A DNA stretch of 64,000 nt from Bryopsis sp. KO-2023. Its lineage: Eukaryota; Chlorophyta; Ulvophyceae; Bryopsidales; Bryopsidaceae. The position numbers were made by a program, and so were the translations under genes. Location: positions 4,619,501-4,683,500 of the forward strand of contig BSYQ01000005.1 in the NCBI GenBank assembly GCA_030272585.1, in the 5' to 3' direction. The notes beneath the pieces were generated by a model. The model was not told the origin of the DNA. It did not search any database and was given only the letters and a program-made list of their open reading frames with translations. Shown one piece after another: positions 1 to 20,180 of this stretch (positions are counted from its first letter, which is position 1; each line of letters opens with the position of its first letter).

Positions 1-94
1 TAAAAAAATGGAAATGTGTAACAAAACAGAAAAGAGAAAAAATTGCCCTTCGATTCCACTTTCGGTCGCTGTAGGTGCTTTTTTTGCATTTCAG

Positions 95-1240
95 GGGAAA
101 AATCCATCGCGAAGAGGGCAGGCCGGGGGGTTTTGATGGCAGTTTTGCCTGCTACGTTGGGTCAGTCATTGGTGCATTTGAAGCCGGCTGAAGTTGCGAA
201 ATTCGAAGCCAAACATGGGAAAGAGCATCCATATGCCGTGAAGCTGTGCAAGATGCTGCTGAAGGACCTGAATTCTGTGGAGGAAATTCGAAAGGCGCTT
301 TTGGCAATGGAGAAAGATCTCAGGGAGGAAGACATGAATTCAGGTGACATGCAGCGTTTTTTTTGTTTTTTTTTTGCGTTCCCGAACTACACACAGGATG
401 ATCACCCCTCCCCCCCCCCCCAACAAAAAAACAAAAAAAAAAAGGAACAAAAAAAAAGTCGAAGAAGAAAAATCCCAAGATTTTTTTTTTAAACAACAAA
501 AAGTGCACTTCAAGGGGCGAACATTTTGATTTCAATTTAAACCCTTTTTAATTAATTCAATTCTTATTTCTTTTTTGGGGGGGAGAAGGGGGGCAAATGT
601 GACCCCAAGCATCGTTATTGGGGATTTGATTTCTTTAAAATCTCAAGATTTATGGGAAATAAAACTTTGGGGCAGTCTCAATACTCTTATTCTGCATATC
701 AATTATTGTCCTTTTTTTTTGTTCACGAGATAAATCTTTACTTGCTGAAGCAATAATTGCATGTTGGATATATGTTTTTCACCTGCTCAAGTTTTTTCTT
801 CAGGGGGTGGTCACACTGCTTGTGCTGACATTCTTCACTTGTACGCAAAAACGGAGAGGTTTTTCGTTCCAGAAAAAAACTACAAAGGTGATGAAAGACC
901 CGAAGATTAAGTTTGGTCAAGGGGAGAAAAAAAAAAATCAACAGAATAAAAAGAAAAGAAACTTTTTTTGGAGGAGAGCGTTCCAGGCCGAGAAAATAAA
1001 TAAAGGAAAAAAAAAAAAAACTGGACCATGAATCTAAAAAAAGAAGCACCAAAGCATTGTGATAATTTTATTTTTTTCTATGTATTAAATTTTTAGTTAA
1101 ATTTTTTTAAGTAGTCAAAACTAATCAATTGTATTTTATTTATTTCTCCTCAAATGTATTACATTGAGGCTGACAGCCCCATGTAGCCCATCCTTTATGC
1201 AAATGAGTAGTGCTGTCAACAAAAAATAAAATCAAAGAAA

Positions 1241-1273
<33 letters not shown>

Positions 1274-2599
1274 GGCATGCAATGCAAAAAGAGAAAGAAA
1301 GACTTTTTTTTTTTTTGCTTCCCATACATGATTTTCTTTCTTTTGCAAATTTTTGTTGGTCAGGCTTCACCACGGCGCCCCTTGAAATTCCTTTGAGGTC
1401 GCTTTCTGGAGTGAATTTAAAGAAGACGCACGCAGGGCAGGGAGCCCAACCCGCAAATGACGTTTCCAGCACTGCTCCAGAACACACCCCAAAATTCACT
1501 GCCAAGAATTCATCTTTGGATTTGAACACAAGGTGTGCCAAGTACACCAGCAACTCATAAAAAAGAACACAAAGAGATAGAACAAAGTTGCCGGTTTGCC
1601 TGTGAGGTCGTCGATATAAAGGTTTTTTTTTCTTTCCAAAATATTAATCATTAACTGATATGCATAATACTCATTTTTTTGTCGAAGCCTGTTATGAAAA
1701 TGCAAAAAAAAACGCCTAGGGAAAATGGGGCTTCGTTCCGATTTCCACCAATCTGGGTGGTTTTCCTCTGTATTAAAATCTAACGCTGATTCCATCCCTC
1801 AGTTAATATCAAAAATCATGTCGATTTTTTTTGTTTCAATGCTGAGAAGTTTTACATAACAACAAAAAATCCACAGGGGAATGAAATGGATCGACGAGGA
1901 CAACATTTTGCTGTCTAAAAAGTACAGCGTTCACTTCATTTGGGGGCAATTAGTCATGTGGTTCAAGCAAACTGTGAATGACCCCACAGCTTCTTTGTCC
2001 GCCGATCGAAGAGGGACCCTGTCTTTACCAGACATCGAATCCTGCTACAGCAGTGGCCGAGCGAGATATGCCTCAAAGGTGAGTGAAAAAAAGCGAAAGA
2101 AAAAAAATGAAAAATAGATTTTTGAATCTTGGGTTGATCCCACTCCACCCGTTTCATGAAATCGTTACGTTCACTAGTTTCGTTTTGACCCTGAAGCTTT
2201 TTTTTTTTGAACTGCTGCATTTTCCTACAAAAACATCCACAACCTCTTGGGTTTTTTTTTCTTTTTTCTTGTTCGAGGAGATAATATTCTTTTCCCTGTG
2301 TGGGGAGTGGGGTGTTAAAAATAAGAAATAATAGAATTTTCGGTGGTTTGTAGGATCGAGGAATCATGCTGGAACAAATAGAAAAACGACCCGATGCGAT
2401 GTGGAAATTCGGCTCCATGTTCAGCTTCAGAAACGAGCACAAAGTCTATGGCAGCCCGATGTTCGATTCAATGTGGCGTGGAGAAGCCATTGGGGGCGAA
2501 GGGGGTCTGAAAACATTAGTAGAAGAGCTGAAAAATGCGCCGGTGCCTGTTTGCACAACCAAGAGGCAATCCAGCACAAGAGGAAAAAGGGGGTCCTGA
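95..2599 (+). CDS. ATXR3/SDG2-like histone H3K4 methyltransferase, C-terminal part (5' partial)
   Basis: Five predicted exons (95-343, 804-887, 1364-1532, 1877-2078, 2354-2599) join in frame through GT-AG introns and end at a TGA. The first exon begins at an acceptor AG with one base carried over, so the start and the SET domain lie upstream of the window. The peptide resembles, from memory, the region after the SET domain in plant ATXR3: an ADILHLYAKTERFF block, a GQLVMWFKQTVNDP block followed by GTLSLPDIESCY, and VYGSPMFDSMW near the end. ATXR3 enzymes deposit H3K4me3 in the nucleus. No catalytic residue is visible here, so the call rests on this C-terminal signature alone. Reading exon 3 through to TAA at 1558-1560 would give a truncated product; splicing at 1532 (AG|GTGTGC) keeps phase with exon 4 and is preferred. 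Confidence 0.72.
1151..1207 (-). repeat. Interspersed short repeat, copy A (intronic)
   Basis: Read on the minus strand this matches the dispersed family also seen near 12.4, 16.7, 17.9, 28.2 and 33.2 kb. The shared blocks are CTCATTTGCA, GGATGGGCTACATGGGGCT, TCAGCCTCAATG and TAATACATTTGA. It lies in the second visible intron of the ATXR3-like gene. No coding content is visible. Confidence 0.7.
1241..1273. repeat. (CA)n followed by (TA)n microsatellite
   Basis: A run of CA dinucleotides passes directly into TA dinucleotides inside an intron of the ATXR3-like gene. It is a simple sequence repeat with no other feature. Confidence 0.9.
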
Positions 2600-3493
2600 A
2601 AATTTATGGGTTTTTTTCTTCAAGCTGTCAGTAATTTTTTGCGGGGGGTTTTTCTTGGGGGGTAAGGGAGGTCTTGGAGGTATTGTGTGATCTATAGGTT
2701 GGGTGAATTGATTTGAAAAGATATAGGGAACTGGATGGTCGAATGGAAGTGTTTGTGCGATTGTGGATGTTGGTGTGTAAATCTAGTTCTTTGCCTCTTG
2801 TTCGATTCGGAATGGAATATTCAACTCTTTGCCACCAATGCTACTAAGAAGGCTACATTGCAGATCGAATACCATATGTATTTTCATTTGGAGGAGCAGA
2901 ACATTGTGCAAGTCGAAGAAACATTTTGGGTGGAGAATGATCTGCATGAATCCTGAGTTTGAGTTTTGTCTTACGACTGAGTAGGTGCTGAAAAATGTGA
3001 TGTGCTGATAGCGGTTGAACCTTTCGCAAAGGTGGTTTGGTAGAAGTTCACCACGGGAGAAAACCACAAGGAAGAGCACCGTCTGTTTTTTTTTGTTTTT
3101 TTTTTTTGTAATCTGGTTTGCTGAGGTTTCCAGCAGTGACTGATAGAAAAGGCTGGGCCTGTGAGTTCGTGGATTTTCTTGACCGTGTTTTGTATTTTGT
3201 GGCGTCGTTTGAGAGCCGCCACAAACCCACCCATCCCAAGAAAAGAAAAAAAAAGCATATTATACATCCATCCAAACATAACATAACATATGAATACGAT
3301 TTCCACTGACATTTTTTCTCAATGTCGAATATTGCCACCACTTCGCCCCTCAGCGCTTTCTCTTTTTGTTCATTCCTGCAAGACAAAAATTTCTGCCAGT
3401 GTCAGGGAAATCCCAGGCTTACCGGCGGGCAAAGTGAAGAAACAGAAACGTCATTCTTCATAACGCATGAAAAGCAGCTAGGATCGATTCTTC
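2600..3493. other. Convergent intergenic region, no gene seen
   Basis: This lies between the stop codons of the ATXR3-like gene (+) and the WRKY gene (-). Short open frames exist on both strands but none shows family similarity or splice-consistent extensions. It should hold both 3' UTRs. No clear polyadenylation signal pair could be chosen. Confidence 0.6.
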
Positions 3494-5374
3494 TTAGAAA
3501 AACCGTGATAGGGGAGTGTCAGTCCTACCACTGATTGAGATAAAGGGATTCTTTGGTTGCTGTGGAGGGTGACAATGACGACCCTCATACGTCACAGTGT
3601 ATCCCTCGCCTTGTGCTACTCTTTCCACTTGACGTCTGCAAATGCATCCATCGAACGTACACTTATAGTACGATCTCGGATTCACGCTGCCCTTGATGTT
3701 CTTCTGGCCGTACTTACGCCATCTTCAGGACAATAGATAACCAAACCAAACCAGTCGGGAGGAATTCTAGCAATCACGCGTTGTTTTCATGAACTTAGCC
3801 AGCTGGTTTAGGGAGGTACCGATTATCCGTGCTTGCCTGTATCCATCCTCCAGTGTATGGATGTGCTTTGTTACTCTCTCTGTTTCTGGCTCGATGGGAA
3901 GAAGTCGAGACGAGGAGCCAGGTGCAAGGCATCCGTAAGGGGGATACATTGGAGGGCAGTGGACGTTCATGTAGCAGCCGTTTTGGAAGTGGCACAAGTG
4001 TTGGGGAAACATCTGTTCTGCAGTCGTCGCGCTGGACATCGGGGTGTAATTCTGTTTCCGACTTTTCTTTTTTTGCGGTTCGCTGTTTTCTACTCCTGTC
4101 TCACTCTCTTGTCTTGGGTGGACCACCCTATGTGTGCTCGTTGGGGGAGCTCCGTTGTAAGCTGGCCTTGCGTTCAGACCTGTGTTGTAAGGCAGTGTGT
4201 GTGCGGGAGAAGATTGGATGCTATGACACGCACCCGACAGTCCGCAAGCGATGCCGTGGCGCATCGCCGCCCAAGGGTCCATCATGTAAGGCACAGAGTT
4301 TGTGGGGAAGACAGGAAGGAGAGGAGGAGCTGGCTCAGGGCAATAAACTTGCCCAGGAAGGAAATCTGCATCCAGTGATGTTCTGGCTTGATTTCTTGTG
4401 GTGATGTTGAGAATGGAGCCACCCTGGACGGTCGGTGAAACCAAATCCTTGAAGCTGGGGGACTCAGATCCAGACTCGGTGGATTTGTCGCTGGAGGCTT
4501 TTCCCGAGGTGTCGCTCTCGGTTGGATGGGTGGAGAGCGAGAGGGGTCCGGATTCCGATTTCTCCGCATCGGAATTGGGTGGATCTAGGGCAGACGTTGT
4601 AACACCCTGGAGTCCATCATCCAAGTTCACCAGGTGAGTGGGCAGTGGCTCGCTGGGCCCGCCCTGTAGATCTGGATTACAAAACGCGACAAACTGTGTT
4701 TGTTGAACAAACGAACACAAGGGTTGGCGACAGACTCGAGCTGAAAGAAGCGCATGGAAGAACAAGCAACGAATGGAAGATGTTCGTTTTTGTGCAGAAA
4801 AGGGGATAAACACACCGAAGGTTCCAGTGTCGAGACACTTCTCAACTTCGGAAGGGTGGGCGTCTTGGTAGCGCTCCACGGGGGGGGCGTCACCCATAAG
4901 CCTATCCAGCTGCAGAAGGTCATTGTACTCGTCCTTGTTGGAGAGGGAGGCTTCGCTGTTGTCTTGTAACTGAAAAAAACATAGTTCTTCACTCATAACT
5001 CTCGTCACAGCTGGATACTCTGTTCTGGCATTCTCCAAAGAATGTCACTCGATTCCCGTTTGCGTCTTTCATCCAAAAGTGTGCCAGCAAACACCAAAAA
5101 CTGTCTGTTTCCATCCCACAAAAGATTAACGGAGCGGTAACCGTAGAGCGCCCCGTCCGTTACCAACGCTCACAGAAACACACCAACAGCTACATGCATG
5201 TAAGCTCCCAACCTGATCCTCGCTGGCATTCGTTTCGACGTCCGGAGGGTAAGGAGGCGACGCGTTTTCCGCATTGCCAGTTTCAGGATAGAAAAACCAG
5301 TGGTCGAGAGAGTTGAGTGCCCATGTCACGCTCGCATCCGGAGCGTTTACGTTGTCGAGAAGATGGGTTGCCAT
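3494..5374 (-). CDS. WRKY transcription factor
   Basis: Four predicted exons (5374-5213, 4969-4816, 4671-3837, 3722-3494) give about 459 residues. The C-terminal WRKY domain reads [16 protein letters not shown], then a zinc-binding pattern C-X4-C-X22-H-X-H (YYKC, DGC, GRHCH). The rest is rich in Ser, Pro, Thr and acidic residues, with a basic QKKKSRKQ stretch before the domain that could be a nuclear signal. WRKY factors bind W-box DNA (TTGAC core). Only one WRKY domain is visible. The intron that splits the Arg codon of DGYRW has a GC donor (ACAG|GCAAGC); the phase agrees exactly, and no GT donor restores the domain. The start is the first ATG in the open exon; an upstream non-coding exon is possible. 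The last 20 or so residues after the domain depend on reading through to the TAA. Confidence 0.9.
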
Positions 5375-6021
5375 TGTGACACGCAGTGTACCAGTAATGA
5401 AAGAGGCCAGAGTGAAGGAATGTCCAATTGGTGTGCAGTTCTCGCTCAAGTATGCAATGACAGAATGGAGAGTGATGCCAAACTATCTTTCAATGATGAA
5501 CGAGGTTGCGTTGGAGGGGATGCAATAGTTGTCGAAACCAGTTGATGGAACGACAGAAGGGTGATGTTTCTTGGGTTATAATTATTTGTTTGTTGATTGA
5601 TCTGGACGAACGTCCGTTGTCGACGGTTCTTTATCAAACTAAGCTTGCTTTATTCCATTCTTCGATTCATGAGCAGTACCAATGGTCTTGTTACAATTTA
5701 TCCCAATCCCAGCATTCCACTCTTAACAGGGAATGAATACCAATAAAGAAAACAAACAATAGGGAAAAAAATACAAATATCCAGGATTTTTGTAGCTTCA
5801 TTAGGTTTCCCTCCTGGGCGCACAATAAAAATAATAAAAAATAAAGCATCCTCCAAATATATCGACACACACACACATCTGTGCATTCATTTGCTCATAC
5901 AGTCAAGAGCATATTTGGGAGGAACCGGACAAAGACCTTTCCAACCACCCAAACAATCTTTTGGCATACGGTCCATTTCTCAACCCGGCATTGTGTGCCA
6001 AGAATGGAAAGGGGGAGACCC
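5375..6021. other. Intergenic region between WRKY and SOUL genes
   Basis: About 650 bases separate the WRKY start from the stop of the upstream SOUL-family gene on the same strand. It should hold the WRKY promoter and 5' UTR and the SOUL 3' UTR. A CA-rich stretch lies near 5865-5880. No coding exon could be supported. Confidence 0.5.
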
Positions 6022-7072
6022 CTAAAGAGTCCCATCTTTCTTCACAATCCAGACCTCATTATGTCTGTTTTTGAGACGAAATGGGCCATTGTAGCCAGCA
6101 GTGTAGTAGTGACTGGCATCATATCCCAATCCAGCAGCATCCAGCTTCTCTGTGAGATCTTCGACAGCCCCTTCCCAGTCGTCTTTGGAGGCCCATCCTC
6201 CAAACCAAGCAACGTACACCTCGAAATCCTCAGGAGTCTCAGTGATGGAAATGCCACTGCCGCTGAGAGGAGCAATGGCGGAGCCCTGCTTCCCGCAGAA
6301 AACAGCCAATGTTGAAAGAAAATTCCCAGATGCAAGGATGGCTGGATATGATTTGTAATGACATTGCTTTGAATGCTGGATGGTCTTACCGGAACATAGA
6401 AGGAGATCTCAAAGTCGCCTGTGAACTCGAATGAGTCATCCATCATGACTTTTCCCAGAACTGGGGCAGTCATTGGGATCTTTTCCCTCTCCACATTTGA
6501 CCCCTGGATGTACTGGAACAGTTTCTGTTCGCAACAATACGACAACACTCAGCTTCTATCACTCTGGTTTCAGATGGTTAAATTCTCAATTTTTCCGCCA
6601 ATCAGATTCCAGGTGAATCAGATTATTTGGCCTTACGTCAAAGGAGACCCCCATGGCATCGCCGTATGTCGAACCGCTCATCGCGACTGTGGCCCATGAT
6701 GCTGAAAAACGACACAGGACAGACAAAACTTCAACAACATTTCTCCTTCCAAACCTCCGACACCATTTTGTCCGCCTCCAATCGGCAGACTGTTGGCATT
6801 CTACACCCTCATACCCAGGCTCCGACCTGCTCAACTCCGGGTCGGAGGGACCTTCACCCCACTCACGGAATCTAAGGAAGTGTTCACCCACGACGTGGAT
6901 ACTTCATTCACTGACCTTTCTCATATTTTCGCAGCTCGTAGCCTGTCCCAGATTGCACGACAGTGTATGGGGGGCAGTCCGGCCCGCAGAAGCTGGGTTT
7001 GGAGGCTTGCGCCCCAATCGTAACAGCCAAAAAAGCGAATGCCAACATGATGGTGGACATGGTGAAGTGCAT
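6022..7072 (-). CDS. SOUL/HEBP family heme-binding protein, secreted or endomembrane form
   Basis: Four exons (7072-6916, 6701-6637, 6524-6390, 6285-6022) join in phase and give about 206 residues. The ATG at 7072 starts a hydrophobic signal peptide (STIMLAFAFLAVTIGAQA). An in-frame ATG at 7186 would add 38 residues ahead of it and is less likely. Family signatures are YELRKYEK near the N-terminus, the KIPMTAPVLGKV block, and the C-terminal YYTAGYNGPF with NEVWIVKK. SOUL/HEBP proteins bind tetrapyrroles; plant members occur in cytosol, plastid or secretory compartments. The signal peptide argues for export or the endomembrane system. The exact substrate cannot be read from sequence. Confidence 0.9.
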
Positions 7073-7396
7073 TGCCCGAAAAAATCCCAAACACAAACTG
7101 AAGCTCAAAAACCTCTTACTCTGTGTTCGAGGGAGGGCTTTTTTATGGAGTTGGAGGAGCTCGTTCTGACATGACGTGGAGAACATAAAATCGGCGGCTT
7201 CTATTGAAAGGGGTCCTTACGTTGCCGTTTCAAAGGAAAGCCAACTCACATGGGTTCGCCGTCATGTTCTTGAGTTCTCAACAATGTTGGTGGGCGCTGT
7301 CCCGTCGTGTTCTATATTTAGTGAAGCACCCCCTGGGTTGAAAAAATGCCTGACTATGAAATTTTTGAAATTTCTTTCGATTTTTTGAAAGAAATC

Positions 7397-7493
7397 GAAT
7401 CAACCAAAAGAAGTGAACACTGGAGAAAAAGCTTATGAACGATGCAAATAAAGAGCAGGCTTTCGCCAAGCCCTTTCCACAGCAATTGAAACC
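7397..7493 (+). repeat. Dispersed coding-like repeat fragment, copy 1
   Basis: This stretch aligns with the minus strand of 61820-61916. In the shared frame both read (K/Q)A(Y/C)ERCK, then QALST(A/T)I(E/D), and the DNA match GCCAAGCCCTTTCCACA is nearly unbroken. This copy has a stop codon after ERCK, so it is decayed. It may be a relic of a mobile element or of a multicopy gene. The family is not recognised. Confidence 0.55.
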
Positions 7494-7929
7494 TGAAATT
7501 TTTGAAGAATAACAACATTTACCACACAGCAAAAATTTCTGGTGCTTGATTCTGTGACCACCACAATTTCCATGATGCATCACATACGGAAAATCTTTTG
7601 GACCTTGTGAACTGTGAATCGATTCAGTCACAACTGTATTCGAGTCATTCAATGAACACTTTTTCAAACCCGGTTGCCCCTTCATACTCAAGTAGTGAAG
7701 CTTCAGGCTTTTTCGTTCTTTCGTACACAAACCCACTGAAGAGAAAGCACCCTTGATCCAACTAATGTACACAGCTTTTGTATTCCAACAGGATATATAT
7801 CCTCAAAAGCACCATTTCATTTCTTCCTTTGTTTCTGTTTTTTTTTCTCCTCTCCTTTCGTTTGCTCCGCAAATGGCGGATTCCTGATTTCCATTTTTAT
7901 GTTTCTGCCGAATTTGAGTTGTATTTTGT

Positions 7930-8310
7930 GATAGGATGGCGTGACGAAAGCAGTCTCTGGAAATTGTTTCCACGCGTTGGCGTTGCTCCTGCTCAATTCA
8001 AAGTGAATTTCTGGCGAGGGGAGGTTTGTCTTGTTGCTGTCAAGGCCCTAAGAAAGTTAGTTGAGTCTGCGCCAGGATTGACAGAGGCCGTGCTGAATGC
8101 TTACAAGGATACGAAATGGAAAGTTTGCTGTGCTGCTGTCAAGGTCTTGTGATACTTAGTAGGGGCTGCATCAGGAGAGGCACCAACACCAACCTTGATA
8201 AAGCCAATGCTCATTGCCTGTAAGGATTCACATCAGCAGATTCGTCATGCTGCTGTCGAAGGCTTGGGAAATGATTGGAGGCTGCAGGAGAGGCACCAAC
8301 AGAAACATAG
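7930..8310 (+). pseudogene. Decayed HEAT-like repeat fragment
   Basis: Tandem helical repeats can be read in one frame: AVKALRKLVESAPGLTEAVL, then YKDTKWKVCCAAVKVL, a TGA stop, then YLVGAASGEAPTPTLIKPML and CKDSHQQIRHAAVEGLG, after which more stops and apparent small deletions appear. Alternating hydrophobic helices ending in AAVxxL/AAVEGLG are typical of HEAT or armadillo repeats. Stops within a repeat that continues beyond them argue for a dead copy. No start codon or splice sites were found. Confidence 0.5.
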
Positions 8311-8429
8311 GCTATAATTATCGTGCACCAATTTCAATAATTTCCATTTAGGTATATACAAACATGTTTAAACACGAGTCCGACATCGACCAAAACAGAG
8401 CACCAGTCAAACACGCACCACTCGTTCGT

Positions 8430-8763
8430 TCAGCAAAGAGTCGATTCCTCTTGAATCGTTGCAAGCTTTGCTCCTCGAAAGGGCAGCTCAATGGAAGCTG
8501 GTGTTATGCTGGGTTCACCAATCGCTTGGCGTTCCTCTGCAGACGTAAATAGAGTCAAAGGATAGCATGCAATCGATAACATATGTGTGTTGGGATAAAA
8601 AAAACGTCAGCAACTCACGTGGTAGCCACGCGATAAACCTTCTGGGCAGTTGGTTGTTCCTGAGGTCTCGGTTCACCACTTGGGTTGCGACAAACCGGGC
8701 CAACTTCTTGACTCCCGACACAGCCCGAAGCGTTGCTCCCGTGATGAGCTGGGAACGAAGCAT
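8430..8763 (-). CDS. Small hypothetical protein, possible mitochondrial presequence
   Basis: Two predicted exons (8763-8619 and 8536-8430) join at CCAC|GTGAGT and TCTGCAG and encode about 83 residues. The N-terminus MLRSQLITGATLRAVSGVKK is rich in Arg, Lys, Ser and Thr and lacks acidic residues, as in mitochondrial presequences. The tail ends LPFRGAKLATIQEESTLC. The family is not recognised. Support comes from strong splice sites, phase agreement and residue composition only. Confidence 0.4.
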
Positions 8764-10820
8764 TTTGGCGGCACTCAAGATCGGTCTCTCTCAACAAACG
8801 GCAGCGACGTGTTCGCTTGTGCTCTGAACACTTGCGACCCCAAGTCAAACACTCACTGGTACACCTCGCTGATAAGTGGAGGCGCGGTTTCTGTCAGTCG
8901 GACGGAGGACTGACAGAATCTGGGGCCGACAGAAACGAATGGCAAGGAGTCTCCAAAGAAAAATGCGAACTGAGATTTTGAACAGAGGCACAGAAACACT
9001 ACGCCAGCTACACATGCCTGACGAAATGTCACGTTCATTCTTTCGCCGCCACGACAGATTCCTGAAATCGGGTTACGGATCTACGTCGACAAAGCATATG
9101 GGCGCCACATTTTTGTTTTCTTTTCACGCCTGCAAACACACCGTTCTGAAAGCCTTCTTTCGTTCGATTTTTTCTGTCGTCCAACCAACTACGACCTGCC
9201 GAAACACTCGAGAAACATGCCGAGAAGAAACAGAAACATCCAGAACCGTGCGAAGACAAACAAAAGGAGCCTGATGACGATCCTGGAGGAACCGAGTCCG
9301 CCTCCACCACCGCCACCGTCCGCGGGATCGGGAAGTGTGTTTGCGCTTTGGTCGTCTACGTCGGTTCCGACTCCCGTAAAGACGGGAGCGGGCGCCAGAA
9401 AGCCTTAAGGAAGATGATGGCACCAAGGAAAAAGGATCTTCCCCCCTCGCAACTGAACAGCCGACGTTTTTGCGCTTTCCAGGCCACACATCCGTGCCTA
9501 TCGTCTTGCTTTCGAAAGGGGAGAACAGCGTGAAAAGAAAAAAAGAGAGATCTCGAGTTTCTGCGAAGCCAAGAAAGGAGTAATTATAATCCGAATTTTA
9601 GCTTAGAGGTTGCGAAGAAAGAGGAGCATTGCCGTCGTCTACTTTGGTCGTGAGAACTCGGAGCGAGCCAGAGAAAGAACAAGCTTCGCAAGGTGTAGAG
9701 AGTTCGAAAAAAACATGATTCTTTTTTGATGGGCTTTGGAGTTTGGAGGGGCAGTGAAAAACTGCAAGAGGCCAAACTACTGGATTTTAGCAATCGAGTA
9801 CGTATGTCCTTAGATTCTGATAGATAATGATGAAGGGATAGATATTGTTTTTTGATAATGGCCTAGCTTTAAAAAAATTTCCTCCTTGCGTGTTCGCTTT
9901 GTGAAGGAATGGAATCAAATCACCCTGTTTGTTGAGCCAGAAGCCAGTTAGGATTTTTGTGGATCTGTACCTCTTGATGTGTTGGTACAATTGTTTATGA
10001 CCGACTATGAGATGATGGTTAGAGTTGTATTGCTGTGGTTCGGATATTAAAGGGGTTCCACTGTTGTGTAAATATCCTTCCAACGTATCTTTGTATTTCC
10101 ATTCTTCTTATCGTAGGAAGAAATCATAGGAATGATTCGAGTGCAAGGGCATCGAACTCCGACACTGTTTTCAACTCCTACACAATGTAATTTGATGTTT
10201 GTTTGTTTTCAACTGAACGAATAAACGAATGCAATTGACACCGTGTTGCTTGTCACAAGCAACGTAGTTGTCAGTTTCTCTCTTTGGTGTGCCACCTCTG
10301 ATTTCCCCCTAAAAGATACCTTGGAATTGTCTGCGAGACAAACAGAATTAATGGCAGCAGCCGTCGGACCAATTGGGTTTTATCATTTCATCACTTCCTC
10401 CCCTGAACACTTCGATAACAGGATTTTCTTTTATTGATTCCTGACAGATAAAGAAGACAAGGAAAAACAGCCCAAGAGGCATGTAGGAACTGACGGTTTT
10501 CCTCATCAAGAATCCCCACGTTTTCCCGTGGGGCTCCCTCAGATATTCCCTGCGGTTTCAAAATTCCAGCAACCCTGGCCTTACGCTGAAAAACAATTCA
10601 ACAGCGTCCAAAACTCGGCAAAGCCAACCAGGTGCCCAATCAATCTTTACACAATTTGAACAGAAAAACGATTAAACCATACATTGCCAAGCTTACAATC
10701 AAATGCAGCCACCACCTGGGCTTTCAGTTCAACAACGTGTGGAGGTCCCCTCCCTTTCCCGCCCTGCTAAAACCATCCTTAAACATCAACATTTCCCTTT
10801 TTAAAAAAACCTCATCCACA
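8764..10820. other. Gene-poor interval of about 2 kb
   Basis: No open frame here shows family similarity or splice-consistent extension on either strand. The 8.8-9.5 kb part is less AT-rich than the flanking introns and holds a proline-codon run near 9300-9320. The 10.1-10.8 kb part is AT-rich. It should contain the 3' UTR of PRP16 and the 5' region of the small gene ending at 8430. Confidence 0.45.
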
Positions 10821-19606
<8,786 letters not shown>

Positions 19607-20180
19607 CAGATTTGCTTCTGAAAAAGTTCTGGGAACTCGTCCAGTCCAGGGAATTTTCACGGGTGGGTTGAAAAATAAAATCAAGGGCAGCTTATTGATG
19701 ACGTATCCACGTCACTACTATAAATGTCATTTTTCCAGACGATTATTTCATTGCGCTGGATTGAAAGAAGCCAGCAGGTAGCAGGTGGTTTCTTTGTGAA
19801 AAAGAACAGGGGCAGGCCGACGAAAACATCCAGAGTAAAACTACACTGGGCCGTCCCCCTCTGCTATCCAAATAAGTGATGTGGGCCCTGCTGATCTTGT
19901 TACACATATTTTCTTGAGATGCCATGAAAAAGAACTGTTTCTGGCCGGTTTTTCAAGTGCAAGAAAAAACCAGGGCGATGTGGGGTTTGGAATGTTAAAG
20001 AAACAGCTGGAGGATGCACAACCGCCCACCACATGCTGGTCAGACATGGAAGGGTTTTTTATCCATCGACATCGAGCAAACGGCACCACCACAAATCAAA
20101 AACACTCGATTGACTAAACTGTTCCTTTACAAAAAAAAACAAAAAACACCTGCTAACTACAAGTCCCTTTTTTTTTTCAT
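19607..20180. other. Intergenic region between PRP16 start and SAE1 stop
   Basis: About 570 bases hold the PRP16 promoter and 5' UTR and the SAE1 3' UTR. A weak, minus-oriented match to the interspersed family (GGGCCCACATCACTTATTTG) lies at about 19847-19889. No gene is seen. Confidence 0.5.

Noticed and set aside
320..535. Many overlapping frames rich in Phe, Lys or Pro (for example here and at 41.0, 47.2 and 53.1 kb).
   Set aside because: They are translations of poly-T/poly-A/poly-C tracts in introns, with no start context or family similarity.
1364..1560. Reading exon 3 of the ATXR3-like gene through to TAA as a real C-terminus.
   Set aside because: An AG|GTGTGC donor at 1532 joins in phase to 1877-2078, whose peptide continues the family signature.
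3900..4400. Long plus-strand frames of 180-190 codons antisense to the WRKY gene.
   Set aside because: They are shadows of the long WRKY exon; they have no family similarity and no independent splice support.
7411..7440. ACTGGAGAAAAAGCTTATGA looks like the TGEK linker of tandem C2H2 zinc fingers.
   Set aside because: No paired Cys/His spacing follows, and the sister copy at 61.8 kb does not preserve the linker.
7440..7640. On the minus strand a frame resembles the zinc ribbon of ribosomal protein eL37 (CGKCCYSSK preceded by NCGG and HQK).
   Set aside because: Cysteine spacing differs by a residue and the flanking sequence lacks the rest of eL37. The plus strand of the same DNA shows a better-supported match to another locus at 61.8 kb.
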